Source: Terrabacter terrigena (GTDB lineage: Bacteria; Actinomycetota; Actinomycetes; Actinomycetales; Dermatophilaceae). Taken from it: a stretch of 64,000 bases of DNA. Every line of letters starts with the position of its first letter. The first letter of the stretch is position 1. A program made the translations under genes and the position numbers. Positions 10,394-19,457 of this stretch are shown here, piece after piece. The stretch is taken from positions 258,441-322,440 of the forward strand of contig NZ_JBHTKH010000005.1 in NCBI RefSeq assembly GCF_042676085.1. Reading direction: 5' to 3'. The notes under the pieces were generated by a model. That model was not told the DNA's origin, did no database searches, and saw only the letters and a program-made list of their open reading frames with translations.

Positions 10394-12001
10394 GTGCTGG
10401 AGCATCGTGTCGCGGGGGCGACGACTACTGCTCCCGCACGTGTGCGCCGCAGCACCTACCCCGACCTGACCGCAGCCGTCGCCGACTTCGGCGCCGACTT
10501 CGCCGCGCGCTTCACCGCGGCCCTCCGGCGCACCTGGGCCGACCCCATGGTCCGCCGCGGCACGGTGGGCACGTCGCTGGTCGCGGCCGGCTCGATCAGC
10601 CCAGCGTTCCTGCCCGGCGACACCTTCGAGACGCCGGTCTCGCCCCTCATCGGGCGCTTCGGACTCGAGTGGCTCGGCACCGGAGCCGGTCGCGTCTTCA
10701 CCACGCTCCTGCTCGCCGTCGGGCTCGCGCTGCTCGTCGACGCGTGGCTGCGCATGCGCCCCGTCCACGGCCGCAAGGCGCCCTCGCTCGCCTGGCTGCT
10801 CTGGAGCCTGCCGATCATGCTCGCGCCGCCGCTCTTCAGCCGCGACGCCTACAGCTACGCCGCCCAGGGCAAGATCGTCTCCCGCGGCATGGACCCGTAT
10901 GCCGTGGGGCCCTTCTGGGTGCCGGGGCCGTTCGCCGACCAGGTCGACCCCATGTGGGTGCAGACCCCGGCGCCCTACGGCCCGCTCGCGCTGCAGGTGC
11001 AGCATGCCGTCGTCCAGGTCTTCCCCGACCACGCGTATGCCGCCGCCGTCGCCATGCGCGTGCCCGCCCTGCTCGCCGTGGGGCTGCTCGCGTACGCCCT
11101 GCCCCGGCTCGCGGAGCGCTACGGCGTGAGCGGCCGGCACGCCCTGTGGCTCGGGGTGCTCAACCCGCTCGTCATCATGCACTTCATCGGTGGCGCCCAC
11201 GGCGACGCCGTCATGGTCGCGCTCGTCGCGTTCGCGCTGCTGCTCGCCAGCCGGGGGCAGCTGATCGTCGCGGCGATGACGCTCGCGGCCGCCGCGGCGT
11301 ACAAGCAGACGGCCGTGCTCGCGCTGATCGGTGTCGTCGGGATGGCCCTGCAGGCGCAGACCGACCTCGCCCCCGGCGCCACGGCCCGACTGCGCGCGAT
11401 GGTGCGGCACGGCCTCACCTACGGCGGCATCATGGTGGTCACCTTCGCCGTCATCACGCAGCTCACCGGCCTCGGCTGGGGCTGGGTGCCCAACCTGTCG
11501 GTGCCCGTCTCGCTGCGCTCGATGCTGTCGCCGCCGACCTTCGTCGGCAGCGTCGTCGAGTGGCTGATGCGCGTCGGCGGCATGCCCGAGAGCGTGACCG
11601 CCGCCCCGGTCCCGATCGCCCAGAGCATCGGCCTCGCCGCCGGTCTGGTGGGCATCACGTGGATCACGTGGCGGGTCGCCCCGCGCAACCCGGTGCTCGC
11701 GACCGCCGGCGCGATGCTCGTGCTCTGCGCCTCGGGCCCGGTCATCCACCCGTGGTACCTCCTGTGGGGTGGCGTGCTGCTCGCCGCGGTCCGGCTCTCG
11801 GCGGTCCACGTGCGCGCGGTCGTCTTCGCGACGCTCTTCTTCGTCACCTACGGGGTCGTCGACGCCACCGTGTCCAACGGCACCTGGGCCCTCGGGGTCT
11901 CGGCCGCGCTCTGGATGGCGGCTCGGCTGCGGGCCCACCGACGCAGGGTGCACGAGCAGTCCGACGAGCCGGTGCTCGCGGCGTCCCTCCCCCGCGCCTG
12001 A
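10394..12001 (+). CDS. Polyprenol-phosphomannose alpha-1,6-mannosyltransferase (MptA/MptB type)
   Basis: About 535 residues and a dozen hydrophobic segments, a GT-C fold membrane glycosyltransferase. The first outer loop has the acidic SRDAYSYAAQGKIVSRGMDPY signature typical of MptA/MptB proteins, and HPWYLLWGG occurs near the end. These enzymes use polyprenol-phosphate-mannose to build the mannan of lipomannan-like lipoglycans. GTG at 10394 is preferred over 10361 because AAGGAG lies 7 nt before it; that site is inside a stem (see leader). It converges on ppx through a hairpin region. Confidence 0.85.
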   Translation: MLEHRVAGATTTAPARVRRSTYPDLTAAVADFGADFAARFTAALRRTWADPMVRRGTVGTSLVAAGSISPAFLPGDTFETPVSPLIGRFGLEWLGTGAGRVFTTLLLAVGLALLVDAWLRMRPVHGRKAPSLAWLLWSLPIMLAPPLFSRDAYSYAAQGKIVSRGMDPYAVGPFWVPGPFADQVDPMWVQTPAPYGPLALQVQHAVVQVFPDHAYAAAVAMRVPALLAVGLLAYALPRLAERYGVSGRHALWLGVLNPLVIMHFIGGAHGDAVMVALVAFALLLASRGQLIVAAMTLAAAAAYKQTAVLALIGVVGMALQAQTDLAPGATARLRAMVRHGLTYGGIMVVTFAVITQLTGLGWGWVPNLSVPVSLRSMLSPPTFVGSVVEWLMRVGGMPESVTAAPVPIAQSIGLAAGLVGITWITWRVAPRNPVLATAGAMLVLCASGPVIHPWYLLWGGVLLAAVRLSAVHVRAVVFATLFFVTYGVVDATVSNGTWALGVSAALWMAARLRAHRRRVHEQSDEPVLAASLPRA

Positions 12002-12016
12002 CGCATCCCCACCGCA

Positions 12017-12069
12017 GTGGCCGGCTCGATGTGGCGTGCCCGCGCCACTGACCGCAACGAGCCAGCCAC
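12017..12069. terminator. Nested hairpins between converging genes
   Basis: Arms 12017-12028 and 12058-12069 pair over 11 of 12 positions. Inside, a GTGGCG/CGCCAC stem can form. Located between the mannosyltransferase and ppx stops. Confidence 0.55.
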
Positions 12070-12092
12070 GGCCGGTCAGATGCGACAGCGGG

Positions 12093-13067
12093 TCAGTGCC
12101 GGCAGGCGACGCTGAGGGCGATGCCGTCGAGGATGTCGTGCTCCGACGTGACGACCTCGGTGATGCCCGCCCGGTCGGCGACGCGCTCGACGACCCGCCG
12201 CCACACGAGCGCACCGGCGCCGATGACGTCGACGCGTCCGGGATGCATGTAGGGCAGGGCTGCCCGGTCGGCGCGGGTCATCGTCAGCAGGTCGTCGCAC
12301 GCGGCGAGCACGTCGGCCACGGGCGCGTGGCTGAGGTGGATGCGCTCGGGGTCGTATGCCGTGAGGCGCAGCAGGTGCGCCGTGATGGTCGTGACGCTGC
12401 CGGCCAGGCCGACGAGGGCCGAGACCCCCTCGATGGGCACCGTGGACTCGGCGACGTCGAGGGCCGCGTCGATGTCGCGCGTGGCGGCCGCGATCTCGTC
12501 GGCGGTGGGAGGGTCGCTCACGAGGTGGCGCTCGGTCATGCGCACACAACCGATGTCGACCGAGCGCGCAGCCTCGACGTGGTCGGTGCCACGGACCAGC
12601 TCGGTCGAGCCCCCGCCGAGGTCGACGACGAGATAGGGCCCCGCGACACCCTTGGCCGCAAGGCCGCCCGTGGCGCCCGCGAACGAGAGCGAGGCCTCCT
12701 CGTCGCCGGAGACGACCTCGGGCGAGACCTCGGCGCCGTAGTGCTCCTGGAAGGCGGTGCGAACGCCCCCGATGAAGTCGGCGGCGTTCCGCGCGTCGCG
12801 CGACGCAGACGTGGCCACGAAGCGGACGGCCGACGCGCCGAGCTCGCGGCACTGGCCGGCATACTCGCGGGTGACGGCGAGCGTGCGCTCCATCGACTCG
12901 GGGGCGATCACGCCCGTCCGGTCGACGCCGTGGCCGAGCCGGACGATCTCCATGCGACGCAGCACGTCGGAGAGGGCGCCCGTGGACGGGTCGACGTCGG
13001 CGACGAGCAGGCGGATCGAGTTGGTGCCGCAGTCGATCGCCCCGACGCGGGTTGTGGGCTCAGCCAT
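12093..13067 (-). CDS. ppx: Exopolyphosphatase Ppx/GppA family
   Basis: 324 residues. It has the ASKHA-type phosphate motifs VGAIDCGTNSIRLLVADV at the N-terminus, VDLGGGSTELVRG in the middle and a GLAGSVTT motif. It hydrolyses polyphosphate or pppGpp; the short single-module form is typical of actinobacteria. ATG at 13067 begins MAEPTTRVGAIDCG; the start overlaps the DUF501 stop by 8 nt, so the two are translationally coupled. It is the last gene of the eno-ftsB-DUF501-ppx set, an order conserved in actinobacteria. Confidence 0.92.
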   Translation of the reverse strand: MAEPTTRVGAIDCGTNSIRLLVADVDPSTGALSDVLRRMEIVRLGHGVDRTGVIAPESMERTLAVTREYAGQCRELGASAVRFVATSASRDARNAADFIGGVRTAFQEHYGAEVSPEVVSGDEEASLSFAGATGGLAAKGVAGPYLVVDLGGGSTELVRGTDHVEAARSVDIGCVRMTERHLVSDPPTADEIAAATRDIDAALDVAESTVPIEGVSALVGLAGSVTTITAHLLRLTAYDPERIHLSHAPVADVLAACDDLLTMTRADRAALPYMHPGRVDVIGAGALVWRRVVERVADRAGITEVVTSEHDILDGIALSVACRH

Positions 13068-13650
13068 CGGCGCGGCCCGTCGCGTCCTCAGCCGCTCCGT
13101 CAGCGGCAGCGTCCTCGGCGGCGTCCTCGGCGGCGTGCGCGGCGGCGCACGAGGTGGGCTGCCACCAGTCGTCGAGCATCGCGAGCGCCTCGTCACCGAG
13201 AGGGTTGACGCCGGGGCCGGCGGCGAGGGAGTGGCCGATGAGCACGTGCAGGCACTTGACGCGGGTGGGCATGCCGCCGGCGGAGATGCCGTCGATCTCG
13301 GGCACGTGGCCCAGCTCGGCGCGCTGGGCCAGGTAGTGCTCGTGAGCGCGAGCGTAGGCGGCCGCGAGCTGCTCGTCCCGGCCGAGCCGCTCGGTCATCT
13401 CCTTCATGACCCCGACGCTCTCGAGGGTGCTGATGGCACCGGTGAGTCGTGGGCACGTCGCGTAGTACGTCGTCGGGAAGGGCGTGCCGTCGGGCAGCCG
13501 CGGCTCCGTGCGCAGCACGTCGGGCTCGCCGCAGGGGCAGCGGTGCGCCACCTCCACCACGCCACGCGGGCGCCGGCCGAGCTGCCTCTCCACGGCGGTG
13601 AGGTCGGCGGGGTCGACGGCAGGACGGGACGGACGGGTGGGGTCGCTCAC
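13060..13650 (-). CDS. DUF501 domain protein
   Basis: 196 residues. It matches actinobacterial DUF501 proteins: QLGRRPRGVVEVAHRCPCGEPDVLRTEPRLPDGTPFPTTYYATCPRL, then MPTRVKCLHVLIGHSLAAGPGVNPLGDEAL. Conserved Cys and His (CPCG, TCP, KCLH) could bind metal, but the function is unknown. The last 35 residues are an Ala/Asp/Glu-rich tail. It lies between the FtsB-like gene and ppx, a conserved position. Confidence 0.88.
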   Translation of the reverse strand: MSDPTRPSRPAVDPADLTAVERQLGRRPRGVVEVAHRCPCGEPDVLRTEPRLPDGTPFPTTYYATCPRLTGAISTLESVGVMKEMTERLGRDEQLAAAYARAHEHYLAQRAELGHVPEIDGISAGGMPTRVKCLHVLIGHSLAAGPGVNPLGDEALAMLDDWWQPTSCAAAHAAEDAAEDAAADGAAEDATGRADG

Positions 13651-13761
13651 TCGGCACTCACTTGGGGCTCACTCCTGGAACTGGCTTCTGGGGCCTTCGG
13701 ACCGGTGCCGCACCAGTGTGCTCCCTCCAGGGGACACCAACGGGCGGCCGCCCGGACCCGG

Positions 13762-14490
13762 TCACTTGCGCGCGACGCCGGCCGTCGGTCGGTCGGCGAT
13801 CTGGACCGACTGCCACACCTTGCCGTACCAGGGCGCCGAGGCGTTGGCCAGGGGTGCCGCCACGACGGGACGCTCGGCCGCCGGCGCGCTGGTCTCGTTC
13901 GCGGCAGGGTCGATCACCGTGTAGGCACGGTCACCCACGCGCACGAACTTCAGGCGCTCGCGCGCCTGCACCTCGATGAAGGCGGGGTCCTTCCACAGCG
14001 CGGCCTCGCGCTCGAGCTGCTGCACCGTCTGCTGCTGCTGGGTCACCTTCTCCTGCAAGGCAGCCGCGTCACCTCGCTGCTGCACGAGGGAACGCAGGGT
14101 CGGCACGATCGTGACGGCCAGCATGACGACGATGCCGAGGAGGATGGCTCCGCGCACCCAGGTGGTCGATGCCGAGGGCGGTGCCGTCTGCGGCGTGCGC
14201 GGGCGGGCGGCGAGCGCCGGACGCTCCTTGCCCGCCCCGGGCCGGCTGGGACGGGAGGCCCCCGGGCGGGACTGGCCCGGGCGCGTACCCGAGGCCTTGG
14301 CGGCACCCGAGCGCGGGGCGGTGCGGCCCGAGCCGGAGCGCGAGCCCGCAGCCGAGGCGCCGGCCGCGCCCGACGAGGAGCGGGGTGCGCTGCGGGGGGT
14401 GGAGGGCCGGGGGGTGGCCGGGCGCGCGCCACCGCCCGGGCGGCCCGTCGAGGACGGGCGACCCGGGCGGGACGGCGTGCGGTCGGCCAC
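13762..14490 (-). CDS. Septum formation initiator (FtsB/DivIC-like)
   Basis: 242 residues. The first ~105 residues are a cytoplasmic Arg/Pro/Ser/Gly-rich disordered tail. They are followed by one membrane segment (WVRGAILLGIVVMLAVTIVP), a coiled coil (AALQEKVTQQQQTVQQLEREAAL) and the DivIC end motif ARERLKFVRVGDRAYTVIDP. The type-II single-pass layout fits FtsB/DivIC of the divisome, which bridges FtsL and FtsQ outside the membrane. The basic tail is far longer than in E. coli FtsB but common in actinobacteria. It starts 5 nt after eno. Confidence 0.88.
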   Translation of the reverse strand: MADRTPSRPGRPSSTGRPGGGARPATPRPSTPRSAPRSSSGAAGASAAGSRSGSGRTAPRSGAAKASGTRPGQSRPGASRPSRPGAGKERPALAARPRTPQTAPPSASTTWVRGAILLGIVVMLAVTIVPTLRSLVQQRGDAAALQEKVTQQQQTVQQLEREAALWKDPAFIEVQARERLKFVRVGDRAYTVIDPAANETSAPAAERPVVAAPLANASAPWYGKVWQSVQIADRPTAGVARK

Positions 14491-14495
14491 CGGAC

Positions 14496-15797
14496 TCAGC
14501 CCTGCGACCCGAAGCGGCTCGCGTCGAAGCGCGGGAACGCGCCGGCGCCGGCGTAGACCGCGGCGTCGTCGAGCTCCTCCTCGATGCGGAGCAGCTGGTT
14601 GTACTTCGCGACGCGCTCGGAACGGGCCGGGGCGCCGGTCTTGATCTGGCCGCAGTTCGTCGCGACCGCGAGGTCGGCGATCGTGACGTCCTCGGTCTCG
14701 CCGGACCGGTGGCTCATCATGCAGCGGTAGCCGTTGGTCTGCGCGAGGGTGACGGCGTCGAGCGTCTCGGTGAGCGTGCCGATCTGGTTGACCTTGACGA
14801 GGAGCGCGTTGGCCGTGTTGGTGCTGATGCCGCGACCGAGGCGCTCGGGGTTGGTGACGAACAGGTCGTCGCCGACGAGCTGCACCTTCGTGCCGAGCAG
14901 GTCGGTCATGGACTTCCAGCCGTCCCAGTCCTCCTCGTTGAGGGGGTCCTCGATCGACACGAGCGGGTAGGCGTCGACGAGCTCGGCGTAGTAGGCGACC
15001 ATCTCGTCGGCCGACTTGCTGGCGCCCTCGAAGGCGTAGGAGCCGTCCTTGAAGAACTCGGACGCCGCGACGTCGAGCGCGAGGGCGATGTCACGACCCG
15101 GCTCGTAGCCGGCCGCCTTGATCGCCTCGAGGATGAGGTCGAGAGCGGCACGGTTGGACTCGAGGTCGGGCGCGAAGCCACCCTCGTCGCCGAGGCCGGT
15201 GGCGAGACCGCGCTCGCTCAGGACCTTCTTCAGCGCGTGGTAGACCTCGGTGCCCCAGCGCAGCGCCTCGCGGAAGGTCGGCGCGCCGACGGGGGCGATC
15301 ATGAACTCCTGGATGTCGACGTTGGAGTCGGCGTGCGACCCACCGTTGAGGATGTTCATCATCGGGACCGGGAGCACGTGGGCGTTCGGGCCGCCGACGT
15401 AGCGGAACAGCGGCAGGCCGGCGGACTCGGCGGCGGCGTGGGCCACGGCGAGCGAGACGCCGAGGATCGCGTTCGCGCCGAGCGTCTCCTTGTTGGCCGA
15501 GCCGTCGAGCGCGAGCATCTCGGCGTCGATGAGCCGCTGCTCGCTCGCGTCGAAGCCGACCAGTCGGGGGTTGATCTCCTCGATGACGGCGTCGACCGCC
15601 TGCTCGACGCCCTTGCCGAGGTAACGGCCCTTGTCGCCGTCGCGACGCTCGGATGCCTCGAAGGCACCCGTGGACGCGCCGGACGGGACGGCTGCGCGGG
15701 CGAACGTGCCGTCGTCGAGACGGATCTCGACCTCGACGGTGGGATTGCCTCGCGAGTCCAGGATCTCGCGGGCGCCAATCTCCTCAATGCTGGCCAC
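14496..15797 (-). CDS. eno: Enolase
   Basis: 433 residues, full length. MASIEEIGAREILDSRGNPTVEVE opens the N-terminal domain. ASTGAFEASERRDGD and GDEGGFAPDL follow, and the SHRSGETED loop with its flanking residues forms the Mg/2-phosphoglycerate site. It converts 2-phosphoglycerate to phosphoenolpyruvate in glycolysis. GTG at 15797 is supported by AGGAG 5 nt upstream; the longer reading frame is spurious. It is the first gene of the eno-ftsB-DUF501-ppx unit. Confidence 0.97.
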   Translation of the reverse strand: MASIEEIGAREILDSRGNPTVEVEIRLDDGTFARAAVPSGASTGAFEASERRDGDKGRYLGKGVEQAVDAVIEEINPRLVGFDASEQRLIDAEMLALDGSANKETLGANAILGVSLAVAHAAAESAGLPLFRYVGGPNAHVLPVPMMNILNGGSHADSNVDIQEFMIAPVGAPTFREALRWGTEVYHALKKVLSERGLATGLGDEGGFAPDLESNRAALDLILEAIKAAGYEPGRDIALALDVAASEFFKDGSYAFEGASKSADEMVAYYAELVDAYPLVSIEDPLNEEDWDGWKSMTDLLGTKVQLVGDDLFVTNPERLGRGISTNTANALLVKVNQIGTLTETLDAVTLAQTNGYRCMMSHRSGETEDVTIADLAVATNCGQIKTGAPARSERVAKYNQLLRIEEELDDAAVYAGAGAFPRFDASRFGSQG

Positions 15798-16206
15798 TGG
15801 CTCTCCTGTGCTGGTGCTGCTCGTGATGCCGGGCGGGCCCGGCCATGTCGAACGAACGGTGGGTGGATGGGTCCGGGGTGCTCGGTGGTCCTCGACTGGT
15901 GCGCGCGAGACGCGGCACTGCGGACCGCGCGCACACCGAGCACAGGTGTCGGGTTCGAGCGTAGCCCGTGGTGTCCGGGGCCGGTCGGAGCGACCCGGCA
16001 TACGGGCGGGTAGGTCTTGGTGACCGCTGGACGACGGCGTTCCGATGGCCGTTCCGGCGCGAATGCCGCAAGTTGGACAGTCCAAAGATTTTTACTCTTT
16101 CCTTACCAATCGCTGACCCGGGAGAGGCATACTCCAACTAACCATCCGGGGGGGTGGAGCTCTTCGTGGCGAGGGCACCGGTGGGTGCCGGGGGTGGGGT
16201 GTTGTC
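15798..16206. other. 409-bp intergenic region with AT-rich promoter block and 13-bp palindrome
   Basis: It separates the divergent eno and glycosylphosphotransferase genes. The right part is unusually AT-rich (16073-16140). It holds the perfect dyad TTGGACAGTCCAA (16073-16085), then a T-run, TTACCA (16103-16108) and CATACT (16128-16133), which could be a promoter pair with a 19-bp spacer. The dyad looks like an operator. A G-rich leader follows up to the ATG. No gene was found. Confidence 0.5.
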
Positions 16207-17700
16207 ATGGGTCAGCCCATGCGCGAAGCGGGGGTTGTTCTGCTCGATGTGAGTGCGCGTCCGGTGACGCAACCTCACAGCGAGAGGAGTCGCGGCCAGC
16301 GTCTCCTGCAGCTGGGGATCGCGGGGGGCGATCTGGTGATCATCACCGCTGCAACGGCGCTGGCCGCGCTCGGCCGAACCGGGCTCGACGTCTTCGACGT
16401 CGCCAACGACGTGGGCCAGGTGGCGCAGTCGGTCGGCCTGTGGATCGTGGCCGCCTGGATGATGGCCAACTTGCTCTCCGGGACGTACACGAGCAGCCAC
16501 CTGGGGGTCGGCACCATCGAGTACGCCAGGGTGTTGAGCGCGGCAGGCCTGACGGCCGGAGCGATCGGCATCCTCAGCTACCTCACGAAGTTCAACCTCT
16601 CTCGGGGCTTCTTCGTGCTGATCTTCGCGATCGGGGTGCCGGCAGCTCTGCTGTGGCGCTGGTACGCCCGACGCCTCGTCCACCGCGCGCACGCCCGTGG
16701 CCACCTGCTGACCCGGGTGCTCATCTCCGGCTCGGTCGCGCACGTCGACGAGGTCGCCGCGGTGCTCGAGCGCGAGACATGGCTCGGCTTCCGCATCGTC
16801 GGCGCGCTCGTGCCGTCGTCGCAGCCGCTCCGGGCCACGCCGCGCGGCGTGCGCGTCGTCGGCACCACGACCCACACGGCGGACTCGGTGCTCGCCGAGA
16901 AGGCCGACATGGTCGTCTTCACCGAGGGCGCCTTCCCGTCGGCCGTGGACTTCCGTCGCATCGCGTGGGACCTCGAGGGGCACCACGTGCAGATGGCCGT
17001 GGTCCCCAGCCTCAGCGACATCTCGACGGGCCGCATCGCGATGCGTCCGGTCGGCGGCCTGCCGCTCGTGCACGTGGGGCAGCCGCAGAGCCTCGGCGCC
17101 TCACGTGGGCTCAAGCGCGCCTTCGACCTGCTCGGCGCCACCGCGCTGCTCCTGCTCGCCGCGCCGGTCATGCTTGTCTTCGCCGTCGCCACCAAGCTTC
17201 AGGACGGCGGGCCCGTCCTCTTCCGGCAGACCCGCGTGGGCCGCGACGGCGAGCTCTTCGAGTGCCTCAAGTTCCGCAGCATGGTCGTCGACGCCGAGGC
17301 GCAGCTGCCGGGCATCACGCACCTCAACCAGAACAGCGACGGCGTGCTCTTCAAGGTGGCGCGCGACCCGCGGGTCACGAGGGTGGGCGCCGTGATGCGC
17401 CGCCTCTCGATCGACGAGCTGCCCCAGCTGGTCAACGTCGTGAACGGCGACATGAGCCTCGTCGGCCCGCGGCCCGCGCTGCCCGCCGAGGTGCGGCGCT
17501 ACGTGCCGGACGTCCAGCGACGGCTGCACGTGCGTCCCGGCGTGACCGGCCTGTGGCAGGTCTCGGGCCGGAGCGACCTGTCCTGGGAGGACACGGTTCG
17601 CCTCGACCTCTACTACGTCGACAACTGGTCGCTCGTGCAGGACCTGTCGATCCTGGCCAGGACCGTCCACGCGGTCGTTCGCGCGCGCGGCGCCTACTGA
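16207..17700 (+). CDS. Exopolysaccharide polyprenyl glycosylphosphotransferase (WcaJ/CpsE-like)
   Basis: 497 residues. Four N-terminal hydrophobic segments (LGIAGGDLVIITAATALAAL to FFVLIFAIGVPAALLW), a CoA-binding-like middle domain (RVLISGS), a fifth hydrophobic segment at about 305-325, and a C-terminal sugar transferase domain: GPVLFRQTRVGRDGELF, KFRSMVVDAE, RRLSIDELPQLVNVVNGDMSLVGPRPALP, RPGVTGLWQVSGR. It transfers a sugar-1-phosphate to undecaprenyl phosphate to start capsule or EPS synthesis. No other EPS gene is nearby, so it works at a distance or initiates several glycans. Upstream dyad suggests regulation. Confidence 0.93.
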   Translation: MGQPMREAGVVLLDVSARPVTQPHSERSRGQRLLQLGIAGGDLVIITAATALAALGRTGLDVFDVANDVGQVAQSVGLWIVAAWMMANLLSGTYTSSHLGVGTIEYARVLSAAGLTAGAIGILSYLTKFNLSRGFFVLIFAIGVPAALLWRWYARRLVHRAHARGHLLTRVLISGSVAHVDEVAAVLERETWLGFRIVGALVPSSQPLRATPRGVRVVGTTTHTADSVLAEKADMVVFTEGAFPSAVDFRRIAWDLEGHHVQMAVVPSLSDISTGRIAMRPVGGLPLVHVGQPQSLGASRGLKRAFDLLGATALLLLAAPVMLVFAVATKLQDGGPVLFRQTRVGRDGELFECLKFRSMVVDAEAQLPGITHLNQNSDGVLFKVARDPRVTRVGAVMRRLSIDELPQLVNVVNGDMSLVGPRPALPAEVRRYVPDVQRRLHVRPGVTGLWQVSGRSDLSWEDTVRLDLYYVDNWSLVQDLSILARTVHAVVRARGAY

Positions 17701-17837
17701 CGCCGCGCCACGCCACGGACCCGGAGGGGGTCGCGTCGTGTCACCCGGTCGACGCGGCCCTCTTCGTCCCGGCGTTTCAGGGCAGCCCGACGACGTGTGC
17801 CGTCGGCTCGGCCGAGGGCGTATGCCGTCGCGCGCGG

Positions 17838-18830
17838 TCAGGCGCCCGGCGCGCGTCCGCCCTCGTCGGCGAGCGCCTCGCTGGCGGCTGCGAGGCCACG
17901 CAGGGTCTCACGCAGCGCCGCCTCGGCGTCGAGGCCCTCCGCCCGGGCCCGGCGGACGACCGCGAGCAGCTCTGCGCCGAGGTCTCCGGTCGCGACGGCG
18001 GCGTCGACCAGGTCGTCGCGACCGGCCTTGTGCAGGCGCGAGACGTACTTCTCGGCGCGGGCCAGTGCGGGCAGCGACTGCGGCACGCCCTCGACGGGGT
18101 GCATTCGGTGCTGCTTCTCGGCGGCCTTGATGGACTCCCAGTTGGTGGCGACAGCCTCGGCGGTGTCGGCCTCGACGTCCGCGAAGACGTGCGGGTGGCG
18201 GCGCACGAGCTTGTCGACGAGACCACCAGCGACGTCGTCGATGCCGAACGGCTCGCTGGGGTGCTCCTCGGCGACCCGGGACTGGAAGGCGACCTGCAGC
18301 AGCAGGTCACCGAGCTCCTCCTGCATGTGGACCGGGTCGCCGCTCTCGATGGCCTCGATCGCCTCGTGCGCCTCCTCGAGCAGGTAGGGCACGAGGGAGG
18401 CGTGGGTCTGCTCGGCGTCCCAGGGGCAACCGCCCGGCGAACGCAGCCGGTCCATGACGGCGACGACGTCGAGCAGGCGGGCGCCGGGCACGTCGAAGGA
18501 GCCGATGAGCAGCTCGACGTCGGGCGGCTCGGGAAGCCTTGTCACCTCGACGGCGACGGCGTCGCTGAGCCCCGGGTCCCCGTCGGACGAGCCCACCCAG
18601 ACGACGTCGCCCGCCTCGGCAGCCGCGACGAGGTCACGCGCGAGGGCGGCCGGGTGGCCCTCCTCGCGCTCCTGCACGTCGATGCCGGCCTCGACGACCG
18701 CGGCGACCTGCGGCTCGTCGGGTCGACCCCAGACGGCATACGCCTGGTCGAGGATGGTCCACGCCTCACGCGTCAGCAGCCCCGGCGCGATGCGGGGAGT
18801 CGTGACGAGCAGGACGAGGCGACCGGGCAC
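17838..18830 (-). CDS. mazG: Nucleoside triphosphate pyrophosphohydrolase MazG
   Basis: 330 residues. A ~105-residue N-terminal part weakly resembles the tetrapyrrole-methylase-like domain of mycobacterial MazG. The MazG domain starts near residue 120: LRSPGGCPWDAEQTHASL, LLEEAHEAIEAIESG, EELGDLLLQVAFQSRVAEE (EExxE...ExxD metal site), then the LVRRHPHVFADV motif and WESIKAAEK. Only one MazG core is obvious. It hydrolyses NTPs or dNTPs to monophosphates, cleaning damaged nucleotides. It lies downstream of mfd and a lipoprotein gene on the same strand, a conserved order. Confidence 0.92.
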   Translation of the reverse strand: MPGRLVLLVTTPRIAPGLLTREAWTILDQAYAVWGRPDEPQVAAVVEAGIDVQEREEGHPAALARDLVAAAEAGDVVWVGSSDGDPGLSDAVAVEVTRLPEPPDVELLIGSFDVPGARLLDVVAVMDRLRSPGGCPWDAEQTHASLVPYLLEEAHEAIEAIESGDPVHMQEELGDLLLQVAFQSRVAEEHPSEPFGIDDVAGGLVDKLVRRHPHVFADVEADTAEAVATNWESIKAAEKQHRMHPVEGVPQSLPALARAEKYVSRLHKAGRDDLVDAAVATGDLGAELLAVVRRARAEGLDAEAALRETLRGLAAASEALADEGGRAPGA

Positions 18831-18851
18831 GGCGTTGCGAGAGGTGCGCGA

Positions 18852-19424
18852 CTACTGTGCCGGGGTGCCCGTGGCACCGGGACCGGCAGGAGCCGGGTTC
18901 GTCTCGGGCTTGAGCCAGTTCGGCGTCGTCTGGCCGATGGTGAAGTAGACCGGGCCCTGGTCGGACTGCACGACCCTGCCGTACTTCGGGTTGATCGAGA
19001 TGTCGGCCTTCTTGAGGTCGGCCCGGTAGGCGGCGACGTCGGCAGGCGTCATCTTCTGCGACTGGATGAGGGCGACCGCCTCGACGAACTCCTTCGTCGT
19101 GTCGGTGGCGCCCGGGATCGAGGCGATGACCGACGCGTAGGTCTCGTCGGGCTTCCAGCTGCCCGACTTGGCGACGGCGCTCTTGAGCAAGGGCGCTGCG
19201 ACGAGGGCGGTGACGACGATGTTCTCGGCGAAGTCGAGCTTGGCGGCCTTGAGCTGGTCGAACGTCTCGCGCACGTCGGACTCGTGGATGACCTCGCCGT
19301 TGACGACGGCAGCGGCCTGCTGGCGCGTCTCGAAGCCGCATCCACCGAGCAGCGACACGGCACCGAGTGCGGCGATGCCGACGACGGCGACGCGCCTGGC
19401 GGGGGTGGCGGACCAAGCCTTCAC
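18852..19424 (-). CDS. SurA N-terminal-like lipoprotein
   Basis: 190 residues with a lipoprotein signal ending LLGGC (Cys at about 29). AAAVVNGEVIHESDVRETFDQLKAA follows, like the start of the SurA/PrsA chaperone N-domain (V-N-G-x-x-I-x-x-x-D). No parvulin isomerase domain is present, so it would be a chaperone-only envelope protein, and a Pro-rich tail ends it. GTG 19424 has AGGAGG 6 nt upstream. Its place between mfd and mazG matches other actinobacteria, where a lipoprotein gene sits in this cluster. Confidence 0.78.
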   Translation of the reverse strand: MKAWSATPARRVAVVGIAALGAVSLLGGCGFETRQQAAAVVNGEVIHESDVRETFDQLKAAKLDFAENIVVTALVAAPLLKSAVAKSGSWKPDETYASVIASIPGATDTTKEFVEAVALIQSQKMTPADVAAYRADLKKADISINPKYGRVVQSDQGPVYFTIGQTTPNWLKPETNPAPAGPGATGTPAQ

Positions 19425-19457
19425 TGATTTCCTCCTCTGGCGGATGCGTCTGACATC

